Shown in pieces: positions 19,720 to 28,999 of a DNA stretch of 64,000 nucleotides. Within the stretch, counting starts at the first letter, position 1. Each line of letters begins with the position of its first letter. Below the pieces are notes generated by a model that did not search any database, was not told the origin of the DNA, and worked only from the letters and a program-made list of their open reading frames with translations. Position numbers and translations under genes: made by a program. Source of the DNA: Microbulbifer sp. MI-G (GTDB lineage: Bacteria; Pseudomonadota; Gammaproteobacteria; Pseudomonadales; Cellvibrionaceae); the NCBI RefSeq assembly GCF_030440425.1, contig NZ_CP098023.1, positions 434,001-498,000 on the forward strand, written 5' to 3'.

Positions 19720-19770
19720 ATTATAGCGTATTTGCATTAGCAATAACCACTCTGGCTGTCAAGTGACAGC
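19720..19770 (-). promoter_or_regulatory. Putative rpoD promoter with palindrome
   Basis: On the minus strand a consensus -10 TATAAT occupies 19720-19725, and TTGACA occupies 19757-19762, upstream of a weaker TAATGC at 17-bp spacing. TTGACA lies within a perfect palindrome GCTGTCAAGTGACAGC (19755-19770), which could be a regulator site. The palindrome is two bases too short to be a LexA box. Confidence 0.5.
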
Positions 19771-19872
19771 ATTGGTGTGCGGTTTGGGGTGCTTGTGGCT
19801 CCCGATCCCGTCCGCGGGTGGGGGTGTGTGAATATAGTGTTCAGCCTGCAGTTTTCAAGGGCATAGTGCAGA

Positions 19873-21831
19873 TTAATTGTGTTTTTTTCGCCAATTGGCC
19901 AACAGCGCCAGCTGCTCTTCGGGGCTGAGCTGGGCGCCGCTTTTCAACTGGGCCAGCAGGTCGCGGTTGCGCTGCCTGCTGGCGGACTCCTCCAGGCGTT
20001 TCAGGCAGTCACTGAACTCCATGTGGGGGTCGTACTCCAGATTGCTGTCGCCCTGAGCCAACTGGTGAATGCCGGACACCAGCGGGGACATGGCGAGTCT
20101 GGCCAGGATGTCGCAGGCGTCGGCTCCGTGATGGGCGCGCCAGTAACCGAGCAACTGGTTCAGGTTGTATTCGGGGCGGTCCCTGAGCAGCGCCACCAAC
20201 TGAGAGAACAGCACCAGGTCGGGATCGCTGCTCGCGCGAAAGCGCTCCAGATCCCCGACCTGGGCGCACAGCTGCGGGTGGTGCAGGAGCAGGGCAATCA
20301 ACATGCGTTCCGGCGGCAGGTGGTACTGGCCTCTGCGGCGCGGGCTGTCCCCTTCTGGTTCAAGATAGGGCGTGTCCTCCGCTGGCCAGGGCTGCGGTGA
20401 TGTTCCGTGCTGGATATCCTGACTGGATTCTTGCGACGCCACGGGTGCCTGTCCGCTGGCGGTGTGCCGGGGCTGCTGGGCTTGGGTGTTGCGCGCTTTT
20501 TCTGCGCGGATCACTTCCTGCAGAGTCTCCTTATCGAGACCGGTGCGCGAGGCCAGCTGCTGAAACATCAACTGGCGGTAGACCCCTTCCGGCAGCAGAT
20601 CCAGCAGGGGCGCGGCCAGCTTGGACAGGCGCGCGCGGCCGTCCATGGTCTGCAGGTTGATGTCCTCGCTGAGCAGGTCGAAGAGGAAATCTTCCAGTGG
20701 CAGGGCCTGCGCTTCCATCAATTGCTGGAAGCGTTCCCCGCCCAGTTGGCGCACCAAGGTGTCCGGGTCTTCCCCCTCTGGCAGCAGCAGAAAGCGCAGG
20801 CTGCGCCCGTCCTGCATCTGTGGCAGGGCGGATTCCAGCGCGCGGCGGGCGGCGGCGCGGCCGGCTCGATCGCCATCAAAGCAAAACAGCAGCTCGGTGG
20901 CGTGGCGGAAAGCCAACTGGATATGTTCCTCGCCACAGGCGGTGCCCAGGGTGGCCACCGCGCAGCGGATACCGAACTGCGCCAGCGCCACCACATCCAT
21001 ATAGCCCTCTACCACAATCAGGCGGTCCAGATTGCGGTTGGCCTGGTGCGCCTCCCACAGGCCGTAGAGTTCGCGGCCCTTGTGAAAGATCGGGGTTTCC
21101 GGCGAGTTCAGGTACTTGGGCTTTTCGTCCCCCAGCACCCGCCCGCCAAAGGCAATAGTGCGGCCGCGCTGGTCGCGGATCGGAAAAATAATGCGGTTGC
21201 GGAAGCGGTCGTAGTGGTGCCGTGCACCGGCTTTGGTGTTGCCATCGTTGTCCCGGCGGCGAATGGCCAGGCCGGCCAGCGCCAGTTGCTCGGCTTTCTG
21301 CGCAGAGTTCGCCAGAGCGTTTAGCAAATTGTCCCAGCCCGGCGGCGCCAGGCCGATACCGAAATCGCGGGCAATCTCGCCAGACAGGCCGCGATTGCGC
21401 AGATAAGCCACGGCGTTGCCGGCGGCGGGATGACTGCGCAACTGTTCGCGGTAGTAGTCGGCGGCTTTTTCTGTGAGCTGGTAGAGGGGCTGGCTTTCCT
21501 GCTGGCGCTTCTCCCGGCCCGGCGCCGGTTGCTCGCGGGGTACTTCGAGGCCGCGTGTTGCCGCCAGCTTTTCCACCGCCTCGGGGAAGGGAAGGCGGTC
21601 GTACTCCATCAAGAAGCCGATGGCGTTGCCGTTGGCACCACAGCCAAAACAATAGTAGAACTGCTTGTCCGGACTCACGGTAAAAGACGGGGTCTTCTCG
21701 TCGTGGAAGGGGCAGCAGGCGGCGTAGTTCTTGCCGGTTTTGCGCAGTTTGACCCGGCTGTCCACCAACTCGACGATATCTGCCCGGGCGAGCAGATCGT
21801 CGATAAAGTGCTGGGGGATCCTGCTGGCCAC
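19873..21831 (-). CDS. dnaG: DNA primase
   Basis: 652 aa; synthesises RNA primers at the replication fork with DnaB. GTG start at 21831 with GGAGAG four bases upstream. The N-terminal zinc finger uses C40, H43, C61 and C64 (CCPFHDEKTPSF, YYCFGCGANGN). The RNA polymerase domain contains the TOPRIM motif (LIVVEGYMDVVAL, FCFDGDRAG), and a DnaB-interacting helical domain lies after a Pro/Gln-rich linker near 440-510. Second to last gene of the macromolecular-synthesis cluster. Confidence 0.97.
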   Translation of the reverse strand: MASRIPQHFIDDLLARADIVELVDSRVKLRKTGKNYAACCPFHDEKTPSFTVSPDKQFYYCFGCGANGNAIGFLMEYDRLPFPEAVEKLAATRGLEVPREQPAPGREKRQQESQPLYQLTEKAADYYREQLRSHPAAGNAVAYLRNRGLSGEIARDFGIGLAPPGWDNLLNALANSAQKAEQLALAGLAIRRRDNDGNTKAGARHHYDRFRNRIIFPIRDQRGRTIAFGGRVLGDEKPKYLNSPETPIFHKGRELYGLWEAHQANRNLDRLIVVEGYMDVVALAQFGIRCAVATLGTACGEEHIQLAFRHATELLFCFDGDRAGRAAARRALESALPQMQDGRSLRFLLLPEGEDPDTLVRQLGGERFQQLMEAQALPLEDFLFDLLSEDINLQTMDGRARLSKLAAPLLDLLPEGVYRQLMFQQLASRTGLDKETLQEVIRAEKARNTQAQQPRHTASGQAPVASQESSQDIQHGTSPQPWPAEDTPYLEPEGDSPRRRGQYHLPPERMLIALLLHHPQLCAQVGDLERFRASSDPDLVLFSQLVALLRDRPEYNLNQLLGYWRAHHGADACDILARLAMSPLVSGIHQLAQGDSNLEYDPHMEFSDCLKRLEESASRQRNRDLLAQLKSGAQLSPEEQLALLANWRKKHN

Positions 21832-21850
21832 GGCGCTCTCCGTTTCGGGA

Positions 21851-22297
21851 TCAGGCCAGCTGGGCTTTGACCAGTTTGCTCACCGCGCCCATATCCGCGC
21901 GGCCCTGCACCTGCGGTTTCACCTGGGCGATGACCTTGCCCATATCCGCCATGCCGCTGGCGCCGGTATCCTGAACGGCGGAAGTGACGATTTCGTTGAT
22001 CTCGGCTTCGCTCAACTGCCTGGGCAGAAACTCCTGTATCACCTCGATCTCGGCCTGCTCAACCGCCGCTAGCTCGGCGCGACCGGCCTTCTCAAATTGG
22101 GTAATGGAATCGCGGCGCTGCTTGATCATTTTGTCCAGCAGGGCGAGGATGCGGGCGTCGTCCAGGTCGATGCGCTCATCCACTTCTACCCGCTTGATCT
22201 CGGCGTTGATCAGGCGCAGTGTGGCCAGGCGCTCCTTTTTACGCGCTTTCATTGCGTCTTTGGTGGCCTGGGTCAGGGTGTCCTTGAGAGTGCTCAT
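21851..22297 (-). CDS. GatB/YqeY domain protein
   Basis: 148 aa, ATG 22295-22297 (MSTLKDTLTQATKDAMKARK). The family is related to the C-terminal tRNA-binding part of GatB and is usually found between rpsU and dnaG; its exact role is unsettled. The whole domain is seen, from KERLATLRLINAEIKRVEVD to GRADMGAVSKLVKAQLA. It stops 19 bp before dnaG, consistent with co-transcription. Confidence 0.93.
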   Translation of the reverse strand: MSTLKDTLTQATKDAMKARKKERLATLRLINAEIKRVEVDERIDLDDARILALLDKMIKQRRDSITQFEKAGRAELAAVEQAEIEVIQEFLPRQLSEAEINEIVTSAVQDTGASGMADMGKVIAQVKPQVQGRADMGAVSKLVKAQLA

Positions 22298-22383
22298 AGT
22301 GGGTGTTCCGGGATTGCGATTAGAGATGCTGGGTGCTAAGGATAGCGCGTCCGTGGCCGGGGGAGAATGCGGCTGAGAAAACG

Positions 22384-22418
22384 AAAAACGGCATGCGAGT
22401 ATCACTCGCACACCGTTT
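22384..22418 (-). terminator. Terminator/attenuator after rpsU
   Basis: On the minus strand a hairpin of AAACGG, TGCGAG and their partners is followed by a T5 run at 22384-22388. It lies between rpsU and the yqeY gene, the place where the E. coli cluster has an internal terminator that makes rpsU more abundant than dnaG. Confidence 0.75.
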
Positions 22419-22423
22419 GTGGA

Positions 22424-22483
22424 GCACCCCTCGGGGTGCATGGCCCATGCAGCGTCTCGCTGCAGCAGGCGGAATACTGCCTG
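22424..22483 (-). other. Array of short hairpins in the rpsU 3' region
   Basis: Four small inverted repeats follow one another: GCACCCC/GGGGTGC (22424-22439), GCATG/CATGC (22438-22450), GCAGCG/CGCTGC (22449-22463) and CAGGC/GCCTG (22466-22483). Together with the terminator at 22384-22418 they fill the space between rpsU and the yqeY gene. Roles in RNA stability or processing are inferred. Confidence 0.6.
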
Positions 22484-22500
22484 GGGCGGCGCTTAGGCGC

Positions 22501-22716
22501 TTAGTAGAGGCGCTGGAACTTGCGGTTTTCCCGCTGAAGCTTCTTGGCGTGGCGCTTTACAGCGGCAGCGGCTTTGCGCTTGCGCACTGAGGTCGGCTTC
22601 TCGTAGAACTCGCGACGACGCACTTCAGACAGTACGCCTGCCTTTTCACAGGAGCGCTTGAAGCGGCGCAGGGCGATATCGAAGGGTTCGTTGTCTTTGA
22701 TTCGTACAGAGGGCAT
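22501..22716 (-). CDS. rpsU: 30S ribosomal protein S21
   Basis: 71 aa, the normal S21 length. It sits near the 3' end of 16S rRNA and helps initiation. The sequence is the typical highly basic pattern ([40 protein letters not shown], ending FQRLY). First gene of the cluster; a clear sigma-70 promoter lies about 90 bp upstream. Confidence 0.98.
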   Translation of the reverse strand: MPSVRIKDNEPFDIALRRFKRSCEKAGVLSEVRRREFYEKPTSVRKRKAAAAVKRHAKKLQRENRKFQRLY

Positions 22717-22805
22717 TAGGATACCTGTTAAAATTCATTTCACTCGGCCGTTCCGGCAACACTCCCGCAGTTGTGTCCGGTGGCCGGTTCACAGCGAGGG
22801 CGCAA

Positions 22806-22834
22806 ATTCTAAACACTCCCCTGCGGGATCGCAA
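22806..22834 (-). promoter_or_regulatory. rpsU operon sigma-70 promoter
   Basis: On the minus strand, -35 TTGCGA (22829-22834) and -10 TAGAAT (22806-22811) are separated by exactly 17 bp. Both hexamers are close to consensus. The start site falls near 22800, giving a leader of about 80 nt. Confidence 0.75.
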
Positions 22835-22878
22835 CCCCATTTTCCAGTATCATAACCCCACTTAAATAAGGGTAACGA

Positions 22879-23925
22879 GTGTGGGGTCAAGTGCGCGTTC
22901 TCGGTATTGAAACTTCCTGTGATGAGACTGGCGTCGCTATCTACGACTCAGAATCCGGTCTGCTCGGCCACGCACTGTTCAGCCAGGTGGCCTTGCACGC
23001 AGAGTATGGTGGTGTCGTCCCCGAACTGGCGAGTCGCGATCATGTGCGCAAACTGCTGCCTTTGGTGCGCCAGGTCATGGCAAAGACGGATACCACACCC
23101 TCGAACCTGGACGGCGTGGCCTACACTGCCGGCCCCGGCCTGGTCGGCGCCCTGATGGTGGGGGCCTGTACCGGCCGGGCCCTGGCCTATGGCTGGGGCA
23201 TACCCGCGGTGGCGGTGCACCATATGGAGGGCCACCTATTGGCCCCGATGCTGGAGGAGAATCCGCCCGCTTTTCCCTTTGTGGCCCTGCTGGTTTCCGG
23301 TGGCCACACCCAATTAGTAGAAGTGCGCGGTCTCGGTGACTATACCCTGATGGGGGAGTCTGTGGATGACGCTGCCGGTGAGGCCTTCGACAAGGCGGCC
23401 AAGATGCTTGACCTGGATTACCCCGGTGGCCCGCGCCTGGCAGCCCTGGCCGAGAAAGGCGATCCCAAGCGTTTCACTTTCCCGCGTCCTATGACTGATC
23501 GCCCGGGTCTGGACTTTAGTTTCTCAGGTTTGAAAACCTATACCCTGACCACCGTGCGCCAGCATGCCCATGAAGATGGCCTGCCGGATGAACAGACCTG
23601 CGCGGATATTGCCGCGGCATTCCAGGAGGCCGTGGTGGATACCCTGGTGATTAAATGCCGTCGCGCGGTCAAGGCGTCCGGGTACAAAACACTGGTGATT
23701 GCCGGCGGGGTTTCCGCCAATAAGCACTTGCGCGAGCGCCTGACAATGAGCCTGCGTAAAGACGGTGTCAGTGTCTGCTACCCTCGCCATGAATTCTGTA
23801 CCGATAATGGCGCTATGATCGCCTATGCGGGCAGCCTGCGCCTGCAGGCGGGTGCGCAAACAGGTTTGGCGGTGGATGTGCGTCCGCGCTGGCCCATGGC
23901 CGAATTGTCCAAGACCGCACTATAA
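22879..23925 (+). CDS. tsaD: tRNA N6-threonylcarbamoyladenosine synthase subunit TsaD
   Basis: 348 aa catalytic subunit for the t6A modification at position 37 of ANN-decoding tRNAs, acting with TsaB, TsaE and TsaC. ASKHA ATPase features are present: [17 protein letters not shown], the metal-binding [32 protein letters not shown] and [17 protein letters not shown] 22879 has AAGGG six bases before it; the alternative GTG 22891 gives the usual [10 protein letters not shown] start. Divergent from rpsU, as in many gammaproteobacteria. Confidence 0.97.
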   Translation: MWGQVRVLGIETSCDETGVAIYDSESGLLGHALFSQVALHAEYGGVVPELASRDHVRKLLPLVRQVMAKTDTTPSNLDGVAYTAGPGLVGALMVGACTGRALAYGWGIPAVAVHHMEGHLLAPMLEENPPAFPFVALLVSGGHTQLVEVRGLGDYTLMGESVDDAAGEAFDKAAKMLDLDYPGGPRLAALAEKGDPKRFTFPRPMTDRPGLDFSFSGLKTYTLTTVRQHAHEDGLPDEQTCADIAAAFQEAVVDTLVIKCRRAVKASGYKTLVIAGGVSANKHLRERLTMSLRKDGVSVCYPRHEFCTDNGAMIAYAGSLRLQAGAQTGLAVDVRPRWPMAELSKTAL

Positions 23926-23966
23926 AAAGACAGCCGCTCCGGCAGTACAATGAAAGGAGCTGATAG

Positions 23967-24356
23967 ATGGATATTGTTTATATACGGGATTTAAAGGTGG
24001 ATACCATTATCGGTATCTATGACTGGGAGCGGGAGGTGCGCCAGACCGTCAGTGTCGACCTGGAGATGGCTTTCGATATCAGCGAAGCGGCGCGCACAGA
24101 TAATATCGAGTACACACTCAACTATAAGGCGGTGGCCAAGCGCTTGATCGCCTTTATTGAGAGCAGTGAGTTCCTGCTGGTGGAAACCATGGCGGAGCAG
24201 GCCGCTGCCATCGTGCGAAACGAGTTTGCCGTGGTCTGGCTGCGCCTGCGTTTATCCAAGCCCGGAGCTGTGCGCGGTTCCCGGGATGTGGGTGTCATCA
24301 TTGAGCGCGGCGAGAGGCCGGCAAAAGGTGCAGCTGCAATGTCTGCGGGAGTGTAA
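23967..24356 (+). CDS. folB: Dihydroneopterin aldolase
   Basis: 129 aa; cleaves 7,8-dihydroneopterin in folate synthesis, also epimerising it in some species. Diagnostic segments are MDIVYIRDLKVDTIIGIYDW, the YxxxAKR-type YKAVAKRLIAFIES, EFLLVETMAEQAA and LRLSKPGAVRGSRDVGVIIE. AGGAG precedes the ATG. The next gene, folK, starts two bases after the stop. Unlike the pseudomonad arrangement, no plsY lies between tsaD and folB. Confidence 0.95.
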   Translation: MDIVYIRDLKVDTIIGIYDWEREVRQTVSVDLEMAFDISEAARTDNIEYTLNYKAVAKRLIAFIESSEFLLVETMAEQAAAIVRNEFAVVWLRLRLSKPGAVRGSRDVGVIIERGERPAKGAAAMSAGV

Positions 24357-24358
24357 AC

Positions 24359-24856
24359 GTGGCTCAGGTGTATCTCAGCCTCGGCAGTAATGTCAATCGT
24401 GCGCAACATATCCGCGCAGCGCTGGCGGCGCTGGCCGCACAGTTTGGCGAGTTACAGGTATCCCGTGTTTTCGAGAGTGAGGCGGTGGGATTCCAGGGGG
24501 ATAACTTTTACAATCTGGTGGTGGGTCTGCGTACAAGTCTGCCGGTGGGGCAGCTGGCACTCTGCCTGCGCGGCATCGAGGATGCCAATGGCCGCCTGCG
24601 CGCGGGGCCGAAGTTCAGTGCGCGCACCCTGGATATCGATATCCTCACCTATGATAACCTCGCAGGCACCGTCGATGGGGTAAAGCTGCCGCGGGGTGAG
24701 ATCGTAAAAAATGCCTTTGTATTACAGCCTTTGGCAGAGATAGCCCCGCAAGCCGTTCACCCGATCGAGGAGAAGACTTTCCGCCAGTTGTGGGACGAAT
24801 ACGATCGGGCTTCGCAGAAGCTGTGGCCGGTGGAGTTTACTTGGCCTGAATGGTGA
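24359..24856 (+). CDS. folK: 2-amino-4-hydroxy-6-hydroxymethyldihydropteridine pyrophosphokinase
   Basis: 165 aa; transfers pyrophosphate from ATP to 6-hydroxymethyl-dihydropterin, the step after FolB. GTG start immediately after folB. Motifs: YLSLGSNVNR, the metal-binding LDIDILTYDN and the preceding RAGPKFSARTLD, then LPRGEIVKNAFVLQPLAEIA. Probably translated by coupling to folB. A clear terminator follows. Confidence 0.95.
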   Translation: MAQVYLSLGSNVNRAQHIRAALAALAAQFGELQVSRVFESEAVGFQGDNFYNLVVGLRTSLPVGQLALCLRGIEDANGRLRAGPKFSARTLDIDILTYDNLAGTVDGVKLPRGEIVKNAFVLQPLAEIAPQAVHPIEEKTFRQLWDEYDRASQKLWPVEFTWPEW

Positions 24857-24873
24857 GCTTGCCAGAGAAACTT

Positions 24874-24898
24874 AAAAAGCAGCCGCAGGGTGCTTTTT
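24874..24898 (+). terminator. Terminator of the tsaD-folB-folK unit
   Basis: AAAAAGCA pairs with TGCTTTTT around a GCCGCAGGG loop, and the T-run continues past the stem. It lies 17 bp after folK. The A-rich left arm means that it may also act weakly on the opposite strand. Confidence 0.8.
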
Positions 24899-25038
24899 TA
24901 TTTTTGTAGGCATCCTAAAAATCTTTGGTCTAGTGGTGCGCGGCCAACAGCGTCCCGCTCGAAACCCTGATTGTCCATGCACCGAGTCAACTCGCCTCGA
25001 TCGGTAGGGTTGGCCATAACGCCCTTGGCTGGTTTTTT

Positions 25039-26097
25039 CTATTCCTGACTGTTGGATAACAGCCGGATAATGTCCAGGGTCTTGCCGGGCTCCCAGCGCA
25101 TGGCGGATACCACGCCGTGCATAGCCAGCAGGCGCCGGTCGAGATCCCCCCTATCGCGAAGCTGCCGCAATTTTTCTCTGGCCTTTTTATAGCCCTGCTG
25201 TTCATAGGCCAGCAGCAACGAGACAGTTTGCTCCGCTGGGGTTACCTGGCGGGGAACCGGTGTATACCCCATGGCTTTTACCATACTCTCAGCTGCCAGC
25301 CAGGTGGACCAGGGGTTCTGGCCGGTAATGAGTTGGCCATCCACACTGACCTGCGCCAGATAGGCGGGTCCGCCCTGAAAAACTGCACCCTGCTCGCGCA
25401 GGCGATCTTCCAGCAGAAAGGGAAACCGCTGTGCGGCGTCGGGAATCAGAAACAGCTCTTCTTCATTGGTGAAAGCGCTGATTTGGCGGCCGGCAATCAG
25501 TGGCTCGCCACTGTCCAGGGTGACGTTGGCGAGCGCTGCCGGTCCATGACAAACGGCACCAATGACCTTGCCGTTTTTATGGAAGTCCCGAACCAGAGCC
25601 TGGATATCGGTATTGTCGGGAAAATCAAACATGGTGCCCTTGCCGCCGACAAAAAATATGGCCTGGTAGTCCCCGGCGGATACCTGATCAATGGGAAGAC
25701 TGTGATTTGCCTTTTGCTGTGCCTCCCGATCATTGAGAAAGGCGTAATCGAAAGGCCCCATATCGTCTTGATCAATGACCGCAGGTGGTTTGCCCCCTTT
25801 GGGGCTGGCAATATCCACAGTAAACCCATTGGCTGTAAATACGTAGTAAGGGCGGGCCAGTTCGGTCAACTCATAGCCGGTGGGTTTGGCGGAGTCACCC
25901 ATCACCCCTGTGCTCGTGACTACAGCCAGCACTTTGCCCCGTTTGATATCGGGCCTTTGTTGCAAATAGTGCAGTTCACCGCGTGTTGTATTGGAAAAGT
26001 CCTGTTCCAGTGGGGGAACCAGGCTCTGAATCCAGACAATAAAAGTGAAGCAGGTGCCACAAATGACAGCGAGCGCAATAAGGAGTTTCTTCAACAT
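25039..26097 (-). CDS. Membrane-anchored DJ-1/PfpI (type 1 glutamine amidotransferase-like) protein
   Basis: 352 aa from ATG 26095-26097, with GGAG six bases upstream. An N-terminal signal anchor (LLIALAVICGTCFTFIVWIQ) places the domain in the periplasm or at the outer face. The DJ-1 fold holds the nucleophile C183 in GAVCHGPAAL and a conserved Glu in the GYELTELARPY segment, as in Hsp31-type proteins. Relatives act as chaperones or deglycases; which applies here cannot be told. The last 100 residues (VSLLLAYEQQGYKKAREKLR) are an extra helical tail. Confidence 0.85.
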   Translation of the reverse strand: MLKKLLIALAVICGTCFTFIVWIQSLVPPLEQDFSNTTRGELHYLQQRPDIKRGKVLAVVTSTGVMGDSAKPTGYELTELARPYYVFTANGFTVDIASPKGGKPPAVIDQDDMGPFDYAFLNDREAQQKANHSLPIDQVSAGDYQAIFFVGGKGTMFDFPDNTDIQALVRDFHKNGKVIGAVCHGPAALANVTLDSGEPLIAGRQISAFTNEEELFLIPDAAQRFPFLLEDRLREQGAVFQGGPAYLAQVSVDGQLITGQNPWSTWLAAESMVKAMGYTPVPRQVTPAEQTVSLLLAYEQQGYKKAREKLRQLRDRGDLDRRLLAMHGVVSAMRWEPGKTLDIIRLLSNSQE

Positions 26098-26200
26098 GCC
26101 GATCTCCAAAAACGTAGCGAAAATGGTGAATCTTGCGGGTTATCCAGTTAGCCCTTGAAAGCATAAAGTGCGGCAGGTGAAATCCGGGTGAGATCGCTAC

Positions 26201-27475
26201 TCAACAGATCGATTGTTGAATTGATCTCTCGGTTCTTAAGCGCAGTTCACATCGATAAGTGTTTTGCTGGCACTGAAGCGCCATTGTCCAGCCCAGGGCT
26301 GTACAGATTCTTGTTGCCAGAAACAATCCCTGACCGATGCCTTTGCTGCCCTCTCTTTTTTGTCCGGAAAGCAGTGTCTTTTTTGTATCGAGTGCAGTCT
26401 CTATGGGGTTTTCAAAAAATATGGCACTTCTCTTGGTGTGAATCCTCAGTTCGGGTTTGGATGCATGTTGCAGGGCATTGCCGATCAGGTTGTCGAATAG
26501 TAATGACACGAGATGGCGGTTGGCCAGAATCTCCCGGTCGCTTTCTACTTCAAGCTGTATCTGGAAGTTTTTGTGAATAAGGATTTGGTGCTGTTTCAGG
26601 AGGCGCTCTTCCAATAACGGGCGTAACCAAAAGGGTTCCGGCTGCAGGGATTCCGAACGGGCCAGGGCCAGCAGAGTCATTACTGTTTTCTCCATCCCGG
26701 TCACCGTTTGTAAAAGCTCTGTCTTTTCAGAAGCTGTCATGGTCCTGTTTTGGCTCAGAGTCAGGGTACCTTTGAGAATGGTCAGGGCCGTGCGGAATTC
26801 GTGACTGGTGTCGCGGGTGAATTCGGCTTCCCTCTGCAGTGCCTGTTTGAGCTGATTGATGGTGCTTTCCAGGGTGTAGGCCAGATAGCCAATTTCATCC
26901 TTGTCACCACTGTGGGGCAGGGATACCAGGGCATCGCAGCTTCGTTGCTGTTTGACCGCTTCCGCCAGGGCAATAACCGGGGCGATTGTTTTTCGGGAAA
27001 TACCGTAGGCACAGTAAAGTGCCAATAAGACTGTGAAGGTACATGCGCTGCCAAAGAGCCAGAGTAACCGGGCAGATTGTCGCGTGACAGTGATCAGTTC
27101 ACTGACTTCTGCGGCGAGAATTGCGGAGCTGTTATCGGGGAAATGTACTCTCTGCAGGTGAAAGTGATGGTCTGAATCACTAAACCACTCGGCTTTTTCG
27201 GCGTGGTCTGGCAGTGCGCTGCGTAATTGTAGGGGAATGGGCTGCCCTTTGCTGTACAGCTTGAGATAGGGCAGGCGTGGTTCCGGTGGAAAACCGGTGA
27301 TTTGTGCCTGCTGTTCAATATAACGGACCTCACCTTCGAGTAAATTATCGACAATGTGGTCTTCAATCACATAGGCGGCCAACAGGCAGATGGCGAAAAA
27401 GACCAGGCAGAGCAGCAGGGTAAAACTGCCAAATATCGCAAAGACTTTTTTTTGCAGTTTACTGGTTCTGCGCAT
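26201..27475 (-). CDS. Sensor histidine kinase (OmpR-type partner)
   Basis: 424 aa. Two membrane segments (about 12-36 and 137-158) flank a periplasmic sensor of about 100 residues. A HAMP-like linker and the phospho-acceptor H225 (FTRDTSHEFRTALTILKG) follow. The ATPase domain has the N-box LLFDNLIGNALQHAS, but the G1 region is unusual (FENP in place of DNGxGI) before GIGQGLFLATRI. The gene overlaps the end of the response-regulator gene by 17 bp. Ligand unknown. Confidence 0.9.
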   Translation of the reverse strand: MRRTSKLQKKVFAIFGSFTLLLCLVFFAICLLAAYVIEDHIVDNLLEGEVRYIEQQAQITGFPPEPRLPYLKLYSKGQPIPLQLRSALPDHAEKAEWFSDSDHHFHLQRVHFPDNSSAILAAEVSELITVTRQSARLLWLFGSACTFTVLLALYCAYGISRKTIAPVIALAEAVKQQRSCDALVSLPHSGDKDEIGYLAYTLESTINQLKQALQREAEFTRDTSHEFRTALTILKGTLTLSQNRTMTASEKTELLQTVTGMEKTVMTLLALARSESLQPEPFWLRPLLEERLLKQHQILIHKNFQIQLEVESDREILANRHLVSLLFDNLIGNALQHASKPELRIHTKRSAIFFENPIETALDTKKTLLSGQKREGSKGIGQGLFLATRICTALGWTMALQCQQNTYRCELRLRTERSIQQSIC

Positions 27476-28154
27476 TTGGGGTTGCCAATCGGTATCCCAG
27501 GTTGGTGATGGTTTTCAGCATGGGGGTCTCGAATGGTTTGTCCAATGCCTGGCGCAGGCTGTAGATATGGGATTTAAGGGCGTCAGTTTCCGGCGGGTCG
27601 TCGCCCCAGATATGGTGAATCATTGCCGAGCGGCTCACGGGGGCCGGTGAAGCCTGGGCGAGCAGGGCGAGAATGCGAAATCCGATAGCGGTCAGCGCCA
27701 GTGGTTTCTTGTCTCTGCAGGCGGTTTGTTGGCGGCGGCATATCTGCAGATCGCCGATCTGAAGGGTATCCCTGCTATGCAACTGGTGCCTGCGGGCCAG
27801 GGCACGGCAGCGCAGGATCAACTCCCGCGGGTCGAACGGCTTGCATAAGTAGTCGTCAGCGCCCAGTGCAAAGCCCTGCTCTTTATCAGTGATGGCATCG
27901 CGAGCGGTGAGCATCAATACCGGTATATTGACTGGCGCTTCCGCTTTAATCCTCTGACACACCACCAGGCCATCCATATCGGGAAGACCCAGATCGAGAA
28001 GCACCAGGTCAAAGATCTGCTCAAGCGCCAGCTGCACCCCCTGGCGGCCACAGCGGGAAAAATCCATTTGCCAGCCTTCGGCTTGCAGAAACTCGGCAAC
28101 CTGTCGGGCTATGGCGGGGTTGTCCTCTATCAGCAGGATTTTCAGTGGGTGCAC
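27459..28154 (-). CDS. OmpR/PhoB-family response regulator
   Basis: 231 aa from GTG 28152-28154 (VHPLKILLIEDNP); an upstream extension in the same frame has no recognisable domain. The receiver has acidic E10/D11, phospho-acceptor D54 (DLVLLDLGLPDMDG), T in MLTARDA and K in DDYLCKPFDP. The winged-helix domain ends with SHIYSLRQALDKP and ITNLGYRL. Partner kinase overlaps the 3' end. The pair lies downstream of the pteridine reductase gene with a gap of 116 bp. Confidence 0.92.
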   Translation of the reverse strand: MHPLKILLIEDNPAIARQVAEFLQAEGWQMDFSRCGRQGVQLALEQIFDLVLLDLGLPDMDGLVVCQRIKAEAPVNIPVLMLTARDAITDKEQGFALGADDYLCKPFDPRELILRCRALARRHQLHSRDTLQIGDLQICRRQQTACRDKKPLALTAIGFRILALLAQASPAPVSRSAMIHHIWGDDPPETDALKSHIYSLRQALDKPFETPMLKTITNLGYRLATPNAQNQ

Positions 28155-28270
28155 GGGAGTATTTCTTGTGGCCGAGAAAGTCGGCAAATATTCTGACAGG
28201 GTGGTGGTGAAATAGAAGTGAAGTTTCACCGCCGGAAGGCTTTGGGTCAGGATGGAAGGATACTCTGAGT

Positions 28271-28999
28271 TCAGATAGTGAGGTTGCGACCGCCGTCGAC
28301 TGCGAGGATCTGACCGTTGATGTAGGGCGCGTTGCAAGTGAGGAAGCGCACGGTCCTGGCGATATCATTCGCGCTACCGGTACGGGCCAGGGGTATACGC
28401 TGGACAATGCGCGCTTTCTCGGCCGCGTTAGTGGTCTCCTGCTCGGGCCACAGGATGGCACCGGGAGCGACTGCATTGACGCGTACCCGGGGGGATAATT
28501 CCAGGGCAAGGCTTTTGGTGAGCATTACCAGCCCGGCCTTGGCGGCGCAGTAAATTGTGTGTTCGGGCATCGGGCGTTCGGCATGGATATCCGCCATATT
28601 GACAATGCAGCCCCCATTGCGGGCGAGGCTTCCGGCCAGGGCCTGGCTGAGGAAAAACGGCGCCTTGAGATTGCTGCCTACCAGTTGGTCCCAGTCCTCC
28701 TCGGTGGCACTGCCCACTGGCGTTGGGTAGAAAGCCGAGGCGTTATTGACCAGGACATCAATGCCTCCCCATGCTTCTTCCGCGCGCCGGGCGAGGTCGG
28801 CACAGGCATCGGCGCTATCCAGCGCGCTCTGCAGTGCTACGGCGGAATCCCGGCGGACTGCGTTGAAGGCGTTTGCGAGGGCGTGTGCCGCATCGGTCGA
28901 GCTGCGATAGTGGATGGCAATACGGTGATCCCCGTGCAGTTCTTTGGCGATGGCGCGACCGAGGCGAGCGGCAGCACCTGTGATCAACACATTACGCAC
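28271..28999 (-). CDS. Pteridine reductase-like short-chain dehydrogenase (FolM type)
   Basis: 242 aa NADPH-dependent Rossmann enzyme. The cofactor motif [14 protein letters not shown] carries the TGxxxRxG variant used by pteridine reductases. [10 protein letters not shown] and the catalytic YCAAK (Tyr-x-x-x-Lys) follow. Relatives reduce dihydrobiopterin or dihydromonapterin. GTG start with GGAAG upstream; it overlaps the cca stop by eight bases, so the two are translated as a unit. Confidence 0.9.
   Translation of the reverse strand: MRNVLITGAAARLGRAIAKELHGDHRIAIHYRSSTDAAHALANAFNAVRRDSAVALQSALDSADACADLARRAEEAWGGIDVLVNNASAFYPTPVGSATEEDWDQLVGSNLKAPFFLSQALAGSLARNGGCIVNMADIHAERPMPEHTIYCAAKAGLVMLTKSLALELSPRVRVNAVAPGAILWPEQETTNAAEKARIVQRIPLARTGSANDIARTVRFLTCNAPYINGQILAVDGGRNLTI

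Noticed and set aside
19755..19770. Possible LexA box before rpoD
   Set aside because: LexA needs CTGT and ACAG separated by 8 bases; here the gap is 6.
25117..26151. Long rightward ORF opposite the DJ-1/PfpI gene
   Set aside because: Antisense shadow with no recognisable domain; the minus-strand frame has a signal anchor and catalytic Cys.
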